Positions 32,113 through 40,297 of a stretch of DNA of 64,000 bases are shown one piece after another. Below the pieces are notes generated by a model. It was not told where the DNA came from, did no database searches, and saw only the letters and a program-made list of their open reading frames with translations. A program made the translations under genes and the position numbers. Origin of the DNA: Pseudomonas californiensis (lineage in GTDB: Bacteria > Pseudomonadota > Gammaproteobacteria > Pseudomonadales > Pseudomonadaceae); the NCBI RefSeq assembly GCF_021147775.1, contig NZ_JAGTPK010000007.1, positions 1 through 64,000 of the forward strand. The letters run 5' to 3'. Position 1 is the first letter of the stretch. Every line of letters starts with the position of its first letter.

Positions 32113-32366
32113 AGGAGCTTCTGCCCAATAACCTGCGAGTCTCGGGCAGCGGTCTCACTCTGGAAGTTGGGATGTGCAAGGGACTTATGAGATGGAAACG
32201 GACGCAGCTCATGGCCCGTATAGGAGCCATCATCATGTACCGACACGATGATCCGCCGGCCCAACCTAATCGCCTTATGCACGGCTGCTGGAGTAATCCC
32301 GAAGGCTTCTGCAACCGCGGCCTGCCCGATCTGGGCGGCTAATTCGGACAAAGGTATTTGGTTCAT
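32109..32366 (-). CDS. Cro-like repressor
   Basis: 85 aa from the ATG at 32366. A helix-turn-helix is visible in AAVAEAFGITPAAVHKAIRLGR (about residues 15-36), then a strand-like RRIIVSVHDDGSYTGHELRPFP. It is the first gene of the leftward early operon and is divergent from the CI-type repressor. It should switch the phage to lytic growth by repressing the CI promoter. Confidence 0.75.
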   Translation of the reverse strand: MNQIPLSELAAQIGQAAVAEAFGITPAAVHKAIRLGRRIIVSVHDDGSYTGHELRPFPSHKSLAHPNFQSETAARDSQVIGQKLL

Positions 32367-32546
32367 AGCGGAGCATCTCTGGCTAGATGCCGATATATTA
32401 ACCTCAGGTATCGTTAACCGCAACGTAAAAGATACTCAAAGTATCTTTATCTTTTTTGATAAAGAAACTTCAGGTATCTCAGTGACGGGCAAAGACGATC
32501 CCGCAGGTAAATAAAATTAATTTACCTCCGGTTTATCATTGCCACT
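32367..32546. promoter_or_regulatory. Operator/promoter region between cro-like and CI-like genes
   Basis: 180 AT-rich bases with several repeats: ATTAACCTCAGGTATCGTTA at 32397, a second CAGGTATCTC at 32471, the palindromic AGATACTCAAAGTATCT at 32430-32446, and AGGTAAAT / ATTTACCT arms at 32505-32527. They are most likely Cro and CI operators over the two divergent promoters. The first motif and AGGTAAATAAA recur at 35029-35085. Confidence 0.65.
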
Positions 32547-33266
32547 ATGAATAAAAAACCACCCCTTCCGTCAGAGCTCCTCAATGAGTGCAAAGCTGCC
32601 AATGAGCTTTACCTCTCGAAAAAAAAAGAGCTGAACCTAAACAAGCGAAAGATCGCCGATGAAATCGGCGTGAGTCCTGCTGCGGTAGCTCATTATTTGA
32701 GCGGCATCAACGCTCTAAACGTCCGATTCGCTTCTGCCTTAGCGAAGCTTTTGGGCGAGCCTGTCGAAAAATTTAGCCCGCGTCTTGCGGCCGAGATCTC
32801 AGGGTTCGCGGCAACCACTGGGCACTCCAACGTCAGCCCGATGCTGCAGCCGTTTCGACAAGCAAAAGAGTACCCGGTAATAACATGGGTCGACGCTGGT
32901 CAAGGCATCGAGTCATCTGCCAGTTATCCATCAGGGATCTCTGACGAGTGGCTGAGCTCCACCGAAAACGCTGGTCCGAAAGGCTATTGGCTGACGGTCA
33001 AGGGTAAGTCGATGACATCGGATACGCCGCCGACTTTTCCAGAAGGCACCCCGATACTGATACGCCCTGAGGGCTTCGATCTAATCAGCGGGAAATTCTA
33101 CATTGCCCGTAACACTGTCAGTGGGGAGACCACATTCAAGCAGTATGCGATAGAGGCAGGCGTCGGATACCTGGTCCCGCTCAATACCAGCTATCTGCCT
33201 GTGGTATTGGACGACAGTTGGGAAATTATCGGTCGCGCCATAGACGCCAAAATTACAGGCATGTAA
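32547..33266 (+). CDS. CI-type prophage repressor with S24 (LexA-like) peptidase domain
   Basis: 239 aa. N-terminal XRE-type helix-turn-helix (LNKRKIADEIGVSPAAVAHYL, residues 31-51). C-terminal S24 domain with the A117-G118 cleavage site (WVDAGQG), S155 (KGKSMTSD) and K198 (TTFKQY) as catalytic dyad. Such repressors keep the prophage silent and cut themselves when activated RecA accumulates, so the prophage should be inducible by DNA damage. Divergent from the cro-like gene. Its downstream neighbour at 33285 follows after 18 bases. Confidence 0.85.
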   Translation: MNKKPPLPSELLNECKAANELYLSKKKELNLNKRKIADEIGVSPAAVAHYLSGINALNVRFASALAKLLGEPVEKFSPRLAAEISGFAATTGHSNVSPMLQPFRQAKEYPVITWVDAGQGIESSASYPSGISDEWLSSTENAGPKGYWLTVKGKSMTSDTPPTFPEGTPILIRPEGFDLISGKFYIARNTVSGETTFKQYAIEAGVGYLVPLNTSYLPVVLDDSWEIIGRAIDAKITGM

Positions 33267-33284
33267 TGCCGACAATGGACACTT

Positions 33285-33836
33285 ATGCTTATTCCCAAGC
33301 CAGCTAATGCAGAGTCAGACTACGTCATCGACTTCTGTCGTCACGTTGTAGAGAACCAGGCTCCCATCGTTGTTACGCATAAGCCGCTTTTCGGCAAGCC
33401 AATGATGGATTGTTTCGGCATCATTCCAGAGCATGTCGTCGCTCAAGGCGGAAAACAGCTGATAGGCTGGGCCATCTGGGATACTGCCGGCATATTCATC
33501 GAAGCCGAATTTCACGCTATCTGGGAGGACGCGCAAGGGAATCTGATTGACTTGACCCCCCGCCCGATCCCCGATCAAACCACACTCTTCCTTCCCGATC
33601 CTCGCCGTGAGTATCGCGGCCGCCAGGTCGACAACATCCGTCGCCCGCTTGTGGATGACAGGGACGTAGTTCGCTACCTCCATCTTGCAGGACGATGTTT
33701 TTCGATACTCAACAAGGGCGATTTGGCCGATCAACACGGCGAAATCTACCTTCCTCCGAAAGTCGAGCGGGAATACCGGAATATACAAAAGGAGATGATG
33801 CAGCTTCAGCACCGGTACACACGTAGATACGAGTGA
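33285..33836 (+). CDS. Conserved hypothetical protein downstream of the repressor
   Basis: 183 aa, soluble. GWAIWDTAGIFIEAEFHAIWED followed by DLTPRPIPDQTTLFLPDP and a C-terminal charged helix look like a distinct globular family that I cannot name. It is 18 bases after the repressor gene and in the same direction, so it is probably made in the lysogen. That would suit an exclusion or defence function, but there is no direct evidence. Confidence 0.65.
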   Translation: MLIPKPANAESDYVIDFCRHVVENQAPIVVTHKPLFGKPMMDCFGIIPEHVVAQGGKQLIGWAIWDTAGIFIEAEFHAIWEDAQGNLIDLTPRPIPDQTTLFLPDPRREYRGRQVDNIRRPLVDDRDVVRYLHLAGRCFSILNKGDLADQHGEIYLPPKVEREYRNIQKEMMQLQHRYTRRYE

Positions 33837-33874
33837 CGAAACACCGACACCACGAGGTTTGTACGTAACAGTTC

Positions 33875-34171
33875 TCATGGCCGAACCTTCAACCCGAAGG
33901 CTGTCGATGCAGCCTGCTGAGGCGTTGATCCAGGCGGAGCGCTATGCACCACAATGTGTCCCTGGCCAATTTTGAAATTCTTGATCACAGCAATGCAAAC
34001 GTTCCACGCCTCACGTGCCACAGCTTCACCAGACTCAACTACGTTGCCTTGGTCATCAATGATCGCCAGACGCGCAGGCCGACCATCCGCTGTAGTGAAT
34101 TTATACCCACTAGTGACGTTGGCAGCGATCCGGCCATTCTCCAGGGTGCCTGTCTCTGGGATACCAATCAT
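33875..34171 (-). CDS. Small phage protein, unknown function
   Basis: 98 aa, with AAGGAG before the ATG. Strand-rich (GYKFTTADGRPARLAIIDDQGNVV), no membrane segment. Overlaps its upstream neighbour by four bases, so the pair is co-translated. Converges with the repressor operon. Unrecognised. Confidence 0.6.
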   Translation of the reverse strand: MIGIPETGTLENGRIAANVTSGYKFTTADGRPARLAIIDDQGNVVESGEAVAREAWNVCIAVIKNFKIGQGHIVVHSAPPGSTPQQAASTAFGLKVRP

Positions 34172-34380
34172 GGCCGTGCTCCTTGTTCAACTGCGTCTGT
34201 GTATTTGATTACGATCAGGGCGATCGTGTTTGCGTGCGATGACCGATCAATCTGAGCGCTATTGATAGCGCACCAGTTTTCGGAATGGATCGCGGTATCG
34301 ATTTCCACATTCGCGTTTCTCCAACCTGACACACTGCGGGAAAGCAATTGTTTGTCTTGCTCTGAAAAATCGAAAGTCAT
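34168..34380 (-). CDS. Small phage protein, unknown function
   Basis: 70 aa from the second ATG, which stands at the better distance from GAGGAGGG; the first ATG (34386) is only two bases from it. Sequence MTFDFSEQDKQLLSRSVSG suggests a helical N-terminus. Co-translated with the gene at 33875. Unrecognised. Confidence 0.55.
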   Translation of the reverse strand: MTFDFSEQDKQLLSRSVSGWRNANVEIDTAIHSENWCAINSAQIDRSSHANTIALIVIKYTDAVEQGARP

Positions 34381-34429
34381 AATCATGCCCTCCTCAAGCC
34401 GACCAGGATCAACATGAGCTGAGAGGTAG

Positions 34430-34969
34430 TCATTGCCACTCCTTCACGTCGCGGACGAAATTCGAGAGCAGTTCGTAGGCTTTATAGGGATCCGCAGGCA
34501 TTACCATTGGTGCCGAGATCCCGGCACCACCTAGTAGAAATCTGAAATATGTCTGATCTGGGTTTCCAGCGGCTGCTGTCACCAATAACCTGAGGTCGTG
34601 CATTCCCGACTGAGGCAACAGATAGAGCCCCCGGCGACTAGTTGCAGCATTTCGCAGCAGAAACGCCAGATCACGATCGAGAATAGGCTGGGCGATCCGT
34701 TCGTAATGCATGTTCGCCAGCTCTTCTACAAAGCTCTCGACCCTGTGGGCCGTATCGTCGAGAAGCCCAACGGTAAGCGTGTTCACCGTCTCACCCAACC
34801 GGACCTGCACAGCAACGTCGGAACCGCATTGCTCAATCGTCAAATGGGCTAGGAGGAAGCTCGGCGCATAGTTGCAAACCAAAGAGACAGGGAAGACGCC
34901 GTTTTGTTTGACGTGCTCAGCTAGCTGCGCTCTGGCATCGAGAGAAAGGCTAAAGGTAGAACGAATCAT
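34430..34969 (-). CDS. Phage protein, unknown function, under a CI-type operator
   Basis: 179 aa, soluble. It is the first gene of a leftward group (34969 to 33875) whose upstream region (35029-35085) carries the same repeats as the cro/CI operator. It therefore seems to be controlled by the prophage repressor. The product has no motif that I can assign. Confidence 0.6.
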   Translation of the reverse strand: MIRSTFSLSLDARAQLAEHVKQNGVFPVSLVCNYAPSFLLAHLTIEQCGSDVAVQVRLGETVNTLTVGLLDDTAHRVESFVEELANMHYERIAQPILDRDLAFLLRNAATSRRGLYLLPQSGMHDLRLLVTAAAGNPDQTYFRFLLGGAGISAPMVMPADPYKAYELLSNFVRDVKEWQ

Positions 34970-35028
34970 GCGGTGAACCTCCGTTTAAGTCAGGACGCCA
35001 CGTGACGTTCCTGAATTGACGGACATAG

Positions 35029-35085
35029 ATTAACCGCAGGTATCTTTTTAAATCAATACCTAAGGTAAATAAATCCTTTAGGTAT
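35029..35085. promoter_or_regulatory. Second operator region, matching the cro/CI one
   Basis: ATTAACCGCAGGTATCTTT at 35029 differs from the copy at 32397 in only one base over the first 16. It is followed by ATACCTAAGG and CCTTTAGGTAT arms at 35056-35085 with AGGTAAATAAA between, also found at 32505. It lies just upstream of the gene ending at 34430 and likely places that gene and its followers under repressor control. Confidence 0.65.
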
Positions 35086-35098
35086 GACTTTATTTTGG

Positions 35099-35356
35099 TC
35101 AGCTAGGATGCTGATTGGTCCAGGTCAGGCCGACCGAGCCGCATTCCAAACGGGTTACCCGTACGCTGTCCTCTACATCGAGCTGCTCAAGCAAGCAGTC
35201 CCAATCATCAAGCCTTTCGCTAGAAAGCATGGCGATGATCGTCCGCCTTCGCGTCTGCGCTGCCGAACTGTTTACCTGGCGGTGGATTCGACGAGCGAGT
35301 TGCTCATAGGGGGTATGCGACTGCTGAGTACCACCGGAATAGACGCTTTTGGACAT
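35099..35356 (-). CDS. DUF1654 family protein
   Basis: 85 aa. The YEQLARRIHRQVNSSAAQTRR start, a DDWDCLLEQL in the middle and a strand-like end LECGSVGLTW match the DUF1654 family, common in Pseudomonas phages and of unknown function. It lies between the integrase and the second operator region. A LexA-like site precedes it. Confidence 0.7.
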   Translation of the reverse strand: MSKSVYSGGTQQSHTPYEQLARRIHRQVNSSAAQTRRRTIIAMLSSERLDDWDCLLEQLDVEDSVRVTRLECGSVGLTWTNQHPS

Positions 35357-35374
35357 AGAGGCTCCTTGCTAATA

Positions 35375-35390
35375 CTGTATGCACATACAC
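35375..35390. promoter_or_regulatory. LexA-like site upstream of the DUF1654 gene
   Basis: CTGTATGCACATACAC differs from the SOS consensus CTG-N10-CAG only in the last base and is followed by TATA-like bases. It lies 18 bases before the DUF1654 start. It may give SOS control, or be a chance match; one base of the core fails. Confidence 0.35.
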
Positions 35391-35420
35391 TATATGATAG
35401 CTACTCGCCGCCATACAAGT

Positions 35421-37040
35421 TCAGTCCCAATCTTCGCTGGCCACCCACTCACCCGATCGCCTGTTGATCTGCAACAACCGATGTTGACCCGTGCGGGAAA
35501 TCAGCTGCACATCAATGAACTTGCTCTTACGATCCTCGTCCCCCATCCCTCTCATATAAACGACGATCCGCTGGAACGTGTCCATGACCAACTGGCGCAC
35601 CTTTTCCCTTGCGCCGTAGTCTCCCGCATTGACCAGGGCAGCAAGCTCAACCCACCGTTCCTGCTGAGCGGGTTTACCAGATCCGGAAGCTGCCGCCAGT
35701 TCGTATTCTATGTTTGACACGTTCTTCTCAGCATCGAGCTGCTGCGCCTCGAGCTCGCGAGCTTTGCGCACGAACGAGATCGGCGCGGGGCCGTCATCGT
35801 CAGCCAACAGAGCGGCTGTGACTCTTTCAAGCTGCTCCGAGATTTTCTGCACTGCTGCCCGGGCACCCACCAGTTGGTGACGGAGGCCATGACTATCATC
35901 ACCAACCTGCATCAACCGCTGCAGGTTGAGTTGGTCAGAACAAAAATTGAGAAGCGCCTTCTCGATCGGAACTACGCTGCACGACCCACCAGAACCGCAG
36001 CCGTCGTTACGACTGTATGACACGCAGTGCAGACGGCGATGGCCATCGGCAAGCGTGCCGTCAGCTCGGGCGCGGGTCATGTAGTTCTGCCCTATAACGG
36101 CGGTCCCGCAGTAACCGCAATATGTCAGACCAATGCCGGTGATGATCCCTGGAATCTCACCTTTCATTCGGCGCCGTAATCGTTGGCTGCCCATGTGCTG
36201 CAGCTCTGCCCATTCCGTTTCCGACAAGAGGCGCGGATAGTAGCCCTCTAAGACGAACTCCTCGCCGTTTATAGTCAAACTCTTGGCTCCTCGAAGTGCC
36301 TTGAGCTTGATCAGCCGGTAGATCTGCAGAGCGGTAATTCCGACGTCGCTGTAGCTAAGCCCTTCTTCGTGCAGGATACGAATTGCCCGGGCTGCACCCA
36401 TCCCTCCCAGATACAGCTGCAGGGCTCGACGAACCGTAGCGACTCGCTCAGGAATAAACTCCCAATCAGTGCCATTCCACTTGAGCCATTGAGGGTCTTT
36501 ACCGTTGCGGATTTGCCCACGATAGGTTCCAGCCTGCCAAGCTTCGCACAGGCGCCGGATCGAGGCCTTAACTCGCTTACTTTTCGTGTCCGACTCTTCA
36601 TGTGCTCGGATCATGACCAGGAGCGAATAAACAAGGTCCATCGGCTGGGCCTTCAAACCGGCGCGGTTGTATTCACGACCGTCACTGGCGGTTACAACGG
36701 TAATGCCGGCATTGATAATCTGCGCCAGTTGGGCTTGAGCCTGGATCGGCTCGGCACGGCTTAAGCGGTCCAGCCCCTCGACCACCAGGACAGAGCCGGA
36801 AGCGATGCGTCCTTCCTCAATCGCAACCAGGAACACTCCAAGAGCTCCCTGAGTGATGTGACGTTGGTGATACGCAGACAGGCCTTCGTCACGCATGGAT
36901 AGCGATTCATCGAGCAACAGGCCTTTTTCGGCGGCCCACTTCTGAGCGTACTGCAACTGACGATCGGCACTGCTGCCAGAGGACTGTCTAGGGTCTGAGA
37001 ACCGCAAATAGCTGTATACTCGCGCACCGTTTTTAGCCAT
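35421..37040 (-). CDS. int: Large serine recombinase (prophage integrase)
   Basis: 539 aa. N-terminal resolvase domain with [18 protein letters not shown] holding the nucleophile S15, and [10 protein letters not shown] with the catalytic Arg. This is followed by a recombinase domain and a zinc ribbon ([13 protein letters not shown] plus later Cys residues) and a coiled-coil part ([17 protein letters not shown]). Large serine integrases join a short attP and attB by a two-base crossover and need a directionality factor for excision. It is at the phage end, 31 bases from rimO and facing away from it. No excisionase-like gene could be recognised. Confidence 0.9.
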   Translation of the reverse strand: MAKNGARVYSYLRFSDPRQSSGSSADRQLQYAQKWAAEKGLLLDESLSMRDEGLSAYHQRHITQGALGVFLVAIEEGRIASGSVLVVEGLDRLSRAEPIQAQAQLAQIINAGITVVTASDGREYNRAGLKAQPMDLVYSLLVMIRAHEESDTKSKRVKASIRRLCEAWQAGTYRGQIRNGKDPQWLKWNGTDWEFIPERVATVRRALQLYLGGMGAARAIRILHEEGLSYSDVGITALQIYRLIKLKALRGAKSLTINGEEFVLEGYYPRLLSETEWAELQHMGSQRLRRRMKGEIPGIITGIGLTYCGYCGTAVIGQNYMTRARADGTLADGHRRLHCVSYSRNDGCGSGGSCSVVPIEKALLNFCSDQLNLQRLMQVGDDSHGLRHQLVGARAAVQKISEQLERVTAALLADDDGPAPISFVRKARELEAQQLDAEKNVSNIEYELAAASGSGKPAQQERWVELAALVNAGDYGAREKVRQLVMDTFQRIVVYMRGMGDEDRKSKFIDVQLISRTGQHRLLQINRRSGEWVASEDWD

Positions 37041-37071
37041 TAGAAAAAAAGACCCTGATGAGGATCATCCT
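37011..37071 (+). promoter_or_regulatory. Phage-derived leader and possible promoter for rimO
   Basis: Between the integrase start and rimO are only 31 bases. TGTATACT at 37013-37020 could be a -10 element for rimO lying within the integrase's first codons, but no good -35 is seen. AGGATCATCCT (37061-37071) is a perfect palindrome that also supplies the ribosome binding site (GAGGA). All of this DNA comes from the phage. Confidence 0.4.
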
Positions 37072-38406
37072 ATGATGACAGTAAAAGCCCCGCGTGTAGG
37101 AATGATATCGTTAGGGTGTCCGAAAGCGCTCGTTGACTCCGAACGCATCCTGACCCAGCTGCGCATGGAAGGTTACGAAGTCGTTCCGACTTACGAAGAC
37201 GCAGACGTTGTTGTCGTCAATACCTGTGGCTTCATCGATTCGGCCAAGGCTGAATCGCTGGAAGTCATTGGCGAGGCTCTGGCGGAAAACGGCAAAGTGA
37301 TCGTGACCGGCTGCATGGGCGTCGATGAGAGCGTCATCCGCAAGGTTCACCCCAGTGTGCTGTCGGTGACCGGGCCTCAGCAGTACGAACAGGTGGTCAA
37401 TGCCGTCCACCAAGTGGTACCGCCAAGACAGGATCACAACCCGCTGATCGACCTGGTGCCGCCTCAGGGCATCAAGCTGACGCCGCGTCATTATGCTTAC
37501 CTGAAGATTTCTGAAGGCTGCAACCACAGCTGCAGCTTCTGCATCATCCCGTCGATGCGCGGCAAGCTGGTCAGCCGTCCGGTGGGTGATGTGCTGGACG
37601 AAGCCAAGCGTCTGGTCAAATCCGGCGTCAAGGAACTGCTGGTGATTTCTCAGGACACCAGCGCTTACGGTGTCGATGTCAAATACCGTACCGGCTTCTG
37701 GGACGGCCAACCGGTCAAGACCCGCATGACCGAACTGTGTCAGGCGCTGGGTTCGCTGGGCGTCTGGGTTCGCCTGCACTATGTGTATCCGTACCCGCAC
37801 GTTGACGAGCTGATCCCGCTGATGGCCGCCGGGAAAATCCTGCCGTACCTGGACATCCCGTTCCAGCACGCCAGCCCGAAAGTGCTCAAGCTGATGAAGC
37901 GCCCGGCGTTTGAAGACAAGACCCTGGCGCGGATCAAGAACTGGCGCGAGCAGTGCCCGGACCTGATCATCCGTTCGACCTTCATCGTCGGCTTCCCTGG
38001 CGAGACCGAGGAAGACTTCAAGTACCTGCTGGACTGGCTGACCGAAGCTCAACTGGACCGCGTCGGCTGCTTCCAGTACTCGCCTGTTGAAGGTGCCCCG
38101 GCCAACCTGCTGGACGCGGCCATCGTGCCTGATGACGTCAAACAGGACCGCTGGGATCGCTTCATGGCGCATCAGCAGGCAATCAGTGCTGCCCGCCTGC
38201 AAATGAAGATCGGCAAGGAAATCGAAGTGCTGATCGATGAAGTCGATGAGCGCGGTGCAGTCGGCCGTTGCTTCTTCGATGCACCGGAAATCGACGGTAA
38301 CGTATTTATCGGGCTGGACGACGACAGTACCGTCAAGCCGGGCGACAAGATCATGTGTCGTGTGACCGACGCCGATGAGTACGATCTGTGGGCTGAAACG
38401 CTCTAA
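37072..38406 (+). CDS. rimO: Ribosomal protein uS12 methylthiotransferase RimO, with phage-supplied N-terminus
   Basis: 444 aa. RimO adds a methylthio group to Asp88 of ribosomal protein S12. The MTTase-domain cysteines C16, C52 and C81 and the radical-SAM cysteines C150, C154 and C157 (CNHSCSFC) are present, and a C-terminal TRAM domain follows ([17 protein letters not shown]). So the enzyme appears functional. The first 15 residues ([15 protein letters not shown]) are phage-encoded and replace the host's MSTVTTPSAPKVGFVSLG seen at 3722. Promoter and ribosome binding site are also from the phage. Confidence 0.95.
   Translation: MMTVKAPRVGMISLGCPKALVDSERILTQLRMEGYEVVPTYEDADVVVVNTCGFIDSAKAESLEVIGEALAENGKVIVTGCMGVDESVIRKVHPSVLSVTGPQQYEQVVNAVHQVVPPRQDHNPLIDLVPPQGIKLTPRHYAYLKISEGCNHSCSFCIIPSMRGKLVSRPVGDVLDEAKRLVKSGVKELLVISQDTSAYGVDVKYRTGFWDGQPVKTRMTELCQALGSLGVWVRLHYVYPYPHVDELIPLMAAGKILPYLDIPFQHASPKVLKLMKRPAFEDKTLARIKNWREQCPDLIIRSTFIVGFPGETEEDFKYLLDWLTEAQLDRVGCFQYSPVEGAPANLLDAAIVPDDVKQDRWDRFMAHQQAISAARLQMKIGKEIEVLIDEVDERGAVGRCFFDAPEIDGNVFIGLDDDSTVKPGDKIMCRVTDADEYDLWAETL
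37117..37118 (+). other. attR: Right prophage junction (attR) crossover, in the rimO Cys16 codon
   Basis: From here on rimO continues with the host's sequence (ccg aaa gcg ctc, Pro-Lys-Ala-Leu). The TG of the Cys16 codon is the part shared with the left junction at 3776-3777. Confidence 0.6.
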
Positions 38407-38426
38407 ACCAGCGCTGGCGACTCACC

Positions 38427-38460
38427 AAAGCCCTGCCCGTAAAACGGCGGGGCTTTTTTG
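38427..38460 (+). terminator. Rho-independent terminator after rimO
   Basis: AAAGCCCTGCC, a short loop, GGCGGGGCTTTTTT. Strong stem and T-run, 20 bases after the rimO stop. Confidence 0.85.
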
Positions 38461-38508
38461 TCTGGATGCGGTGTCCATACACTCACAAGACACAGAGGCA
38501 GGCGCCCT

Positions 38509-38952
38509 ATGAATTTCTACACCCCGACCAAAGATGATTACCCGGAACTGACCCGCGTCTGGGAAAGTTCGGTGCGTGCGACCCATGACTTTCTGCCGGA
38601 CGCCTACATCTCGTTGCTCAAGGATCTGCTGTTGACGCAGTATCTGGACAGCGTGACGTTGTTCTGTACACGCAATACCCAGTCAAACATCACTGGCTTT
38701 GCCGGGGTGAACAAGACCCGGCTCGACATGCTGTTTGTGGCCCCGGAGCATCGCGGTGAGGGTTTGGGCAGTTGCTTGTTGAATCAGGCAATTGCGCAAT
38801 TCGGGATCCGTGAACTGGACGTCAACGAACAGAATCCTCAAGCGCTGAGGTTCTACATCAAACACGGTTTCAAGCGATTCAGCCGGTCGGCCGTAGACGG
38901 ACTGGGCAACCCCTATCCCATGTTGAGAATGCGCCTGGAGCGCCACGAATGA
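38509..38952 (+). CDS. GNAT family N-acetyltransferase
   Basis: 147 aa from the ATG at 38509 (MNFYTPTKDDYPELTRVWESS). The acetyl-CoA binding motif is seen as LFVAPEHRGEGLGSCLLNQA (about residues 83-102), then NEQNPQALRFYIKHGFKRF, typical of the GNAT fold. It transfers an acetyl group to an unknown amine, possibly antibiotic or protein N-terminus. It stands between the rimO terminator and the RNA modification gene. Confidence 0.8.
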   Translation: MNFYTPTKDDYPELTRVWESSVRATHDFLPDAYISLLKDLLLTQYLDSVTLFCTRNTQSNITGFAGVNKTRLDMLFVAPEHRGEGLGSCLLNQAIAQFGIRELDVNEQNPQALRFYIKHGFKRFSRSAVDGLGNPYPMLRMRLERHE

Positions 38953-39045
38953 ACTGGATTGCGGAGCAATTGCAATGTTGCCGCGATTAACCGGGCGCAG
39001 GCGGTTACAATGTCGCCTTTCTCATCAGTAAGCGGCTTCTTTGTC

Positions 39046-39756
39046 ATGACAGACCCCATTCGCCTTTCCAAACGCCTTATCGAACTGGTCGGTTGCTCCC
39101 GCCGGGAGGCTGAACTGTTCATCGAAGGCGGCTGGGTGACCGTGGATGGCGTGGTGATCGAAGAGCCACAGTTCAAAGTGGGCACCCAGAAGGTCGAGCT
39201 CAGCCAGGAAGCCAAGGCAGATGCTCCCGAACCCGTCACGATCATTTTGCACAAGCCTGCATCGGCGACCGACGAGAGCGCGCTGGGCATGATCACGCCG
39301 GGCACGCTTTCTGAAGAACACAGCTACAGCAAGCGTCCGCTCAAGGGTCACTTTCTACGCCTCGAACCCATCTCTACTCTGCAGGCCAATGCCAGCGGGT
39401 TGATGGTATTCAGTCAGGACTGGAAAATCCTGCGCAAACTCACTGATGATCGCAGCAAGATCGAGCAGGAATACATCGTCGAGATTTCCGGCGAGATGGT
39501 TGCCCACGGTCTGAATCGCCTCAATCATGGTTTGACCTACAAGGGCAAAGAACTGCCTGCGGTCAAAGCCAGTTGGCAGAACGAAAATCGCCTGCGCTTT
39601 GCAATGAAAAACCCGCAGCCGGGCATCATTGCTCAGTTGTGCGAAGCGGTTGGCCTGAAAATCATTTCAGTGCGCCGCATCCGCATCGGTGGCGTGTCCA
39701 TGGGCAAGCTGCCCGAAGGGCAATGGCGCTACATGACCAGCAAAGAAAAGTTCTGA
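39046..39756 (+). CDS. RsuA/RluF-type RNA pseudouridine synthase-like protein
   Basis: 236 aa from the ATG at 39046. N-terminal S4 RNA-binding domain (RLSKRLIELVGCSRREAELFIEGGWVTVDG, residues 6-35). The C-terminal part has the fold of RsuA-family synthases (VRRIRIGGVSMGKLPEGQWR). At the place of the catalytic aspartate (usually RLDxxTSGL) the sequence is TLQANASGL, so Q113 stands where Asp is expected. The protein may therefore bind RNA without making pseudouridine. Confidence 0.75.
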   Translation: MTDPIRLSKRLIELVGCSRREAELFIEGGWVTVDGVVIEEPQFKVGTQKVELSQEAKADAPEPVTIILHKPASATDESALGMITPGTLSEEHSYSKRPLKGHFLRLEPISTLQANASGLMVFSQDWKILRKLTDDRSKIEQEYIVEISGEMVAHGLNRLNHGLTYKGKELPAVKASWQNENRLRFAMKNPQPGIIAQLCEAVGLKIISVRRIRIGGVSMGKLPEGQWRYMTSKEKF

Positions 39757-39822
39757 CCCCTCATTCCCGAGCGCACGCTTGACGGCGTGCGCCGCCAGAC
39801 GACTTACCAGGATTTCCGCATC

Positions 39823-40284
39823 ATGATGAACAACGATGTACTGCGCAGCGTGCGCTATATGCTTGATATCAGCGACAGCAAAATTGTCGAGATTACCAAA
39901 CTGGCCGACTTCGATGTTTCCAAGACCGATGTCATCGCCTTCATGAAAAAAGAAGACGAGGAAGGCTATCTCGACTGCAGCGACGAGATAATGGGGCATT
40001 TCCTCGACGGTCTGGTCTACTTCAAGCGGGGGAAGGATGAGAGCCGACCTGCACCAGCGCTCGAGCTGCCAATCACCAATAACATCGTTCTGAAGAAACT
40101 GCGTGTAGCGTTTGAACTGAAGGAAGACGACATGCACGCCATTCTCAAATCGGTAGACTTCCCGGTTTCCAAACCCGAGCTGAGCGCATTGTTTCGCAAG
40201 GTAGGTCACACCAATTACCGGGAATGTGGCGACCAGCTGCTGCGCAATTTCCTCAAGGGTCTGACCCTGCGCGTTCGCGGCTGA
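39823..40284 (+). CDS. DUF1456 family protein (YehS-like)
   Basis: 153 aa from the ATG at 39823; a GTG at 39787 is possible. Two tandem repeats of about 65 residues: NNDVLRSVRYMLDISDSKIVEI...FLDGLV and NNIVLKKLRVAFELKEDDMHAI...FLKGL. This is the DUF1456/YehS layout; function unknown. It lies 66 bases after the pseudouridine synthase-like gene and 13 bases before trmO. Confidence 0.85.
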   Translation: MMNNDVLRSVRYMLDISDSKIVEITKLADFDVSKTDVIAFMKKEDEEGYLDCSDEIMGHFLDGLVYFKRGKDESRPAPALELPITNNIVLKKLRVAFELKEDDMHAILKSVDFPVSKPELSALFRKVGHTNYRECGDQLLRNFLKGLTLRVRG

Positions 40285-40297
40285 TTCGGCGCGAATC

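Larger units (their letters stand above)
3778..37118. mobile_element. P2/HP1-like contractile-tail prophage integrated in rimO
   Basis: About 33.3 kb, bounded by the two halves of rimO. It contains portal, terminase, scaffold, capsid, head and tail completion, sheath, tube, tape measure, baseplate, fibre, lysis, late activator, initiator, Cro and CI-like genes and a serine integrase, so it looks complete. The sheath and tube resemble the DUF2586/DUF2597 proteins of HP1/K139-type phages, and the gene order O-N-M-L then sheath, tube, lysis, tail differs from classical P2. Three regions with unusual composition or unknown genes (4065-7411, 29071-29829, 33285-34969) are probably accessory cargo. 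Confidence 0.9.

Noticed and set aside
3779..37125. CGAA as the attachment core shared by both junctions
   Set aside because: It would require Ala-Lys instead of the conserved Pro-Lys after the cluster cysteine in the host gene, so the switch must lie before it, at TG.
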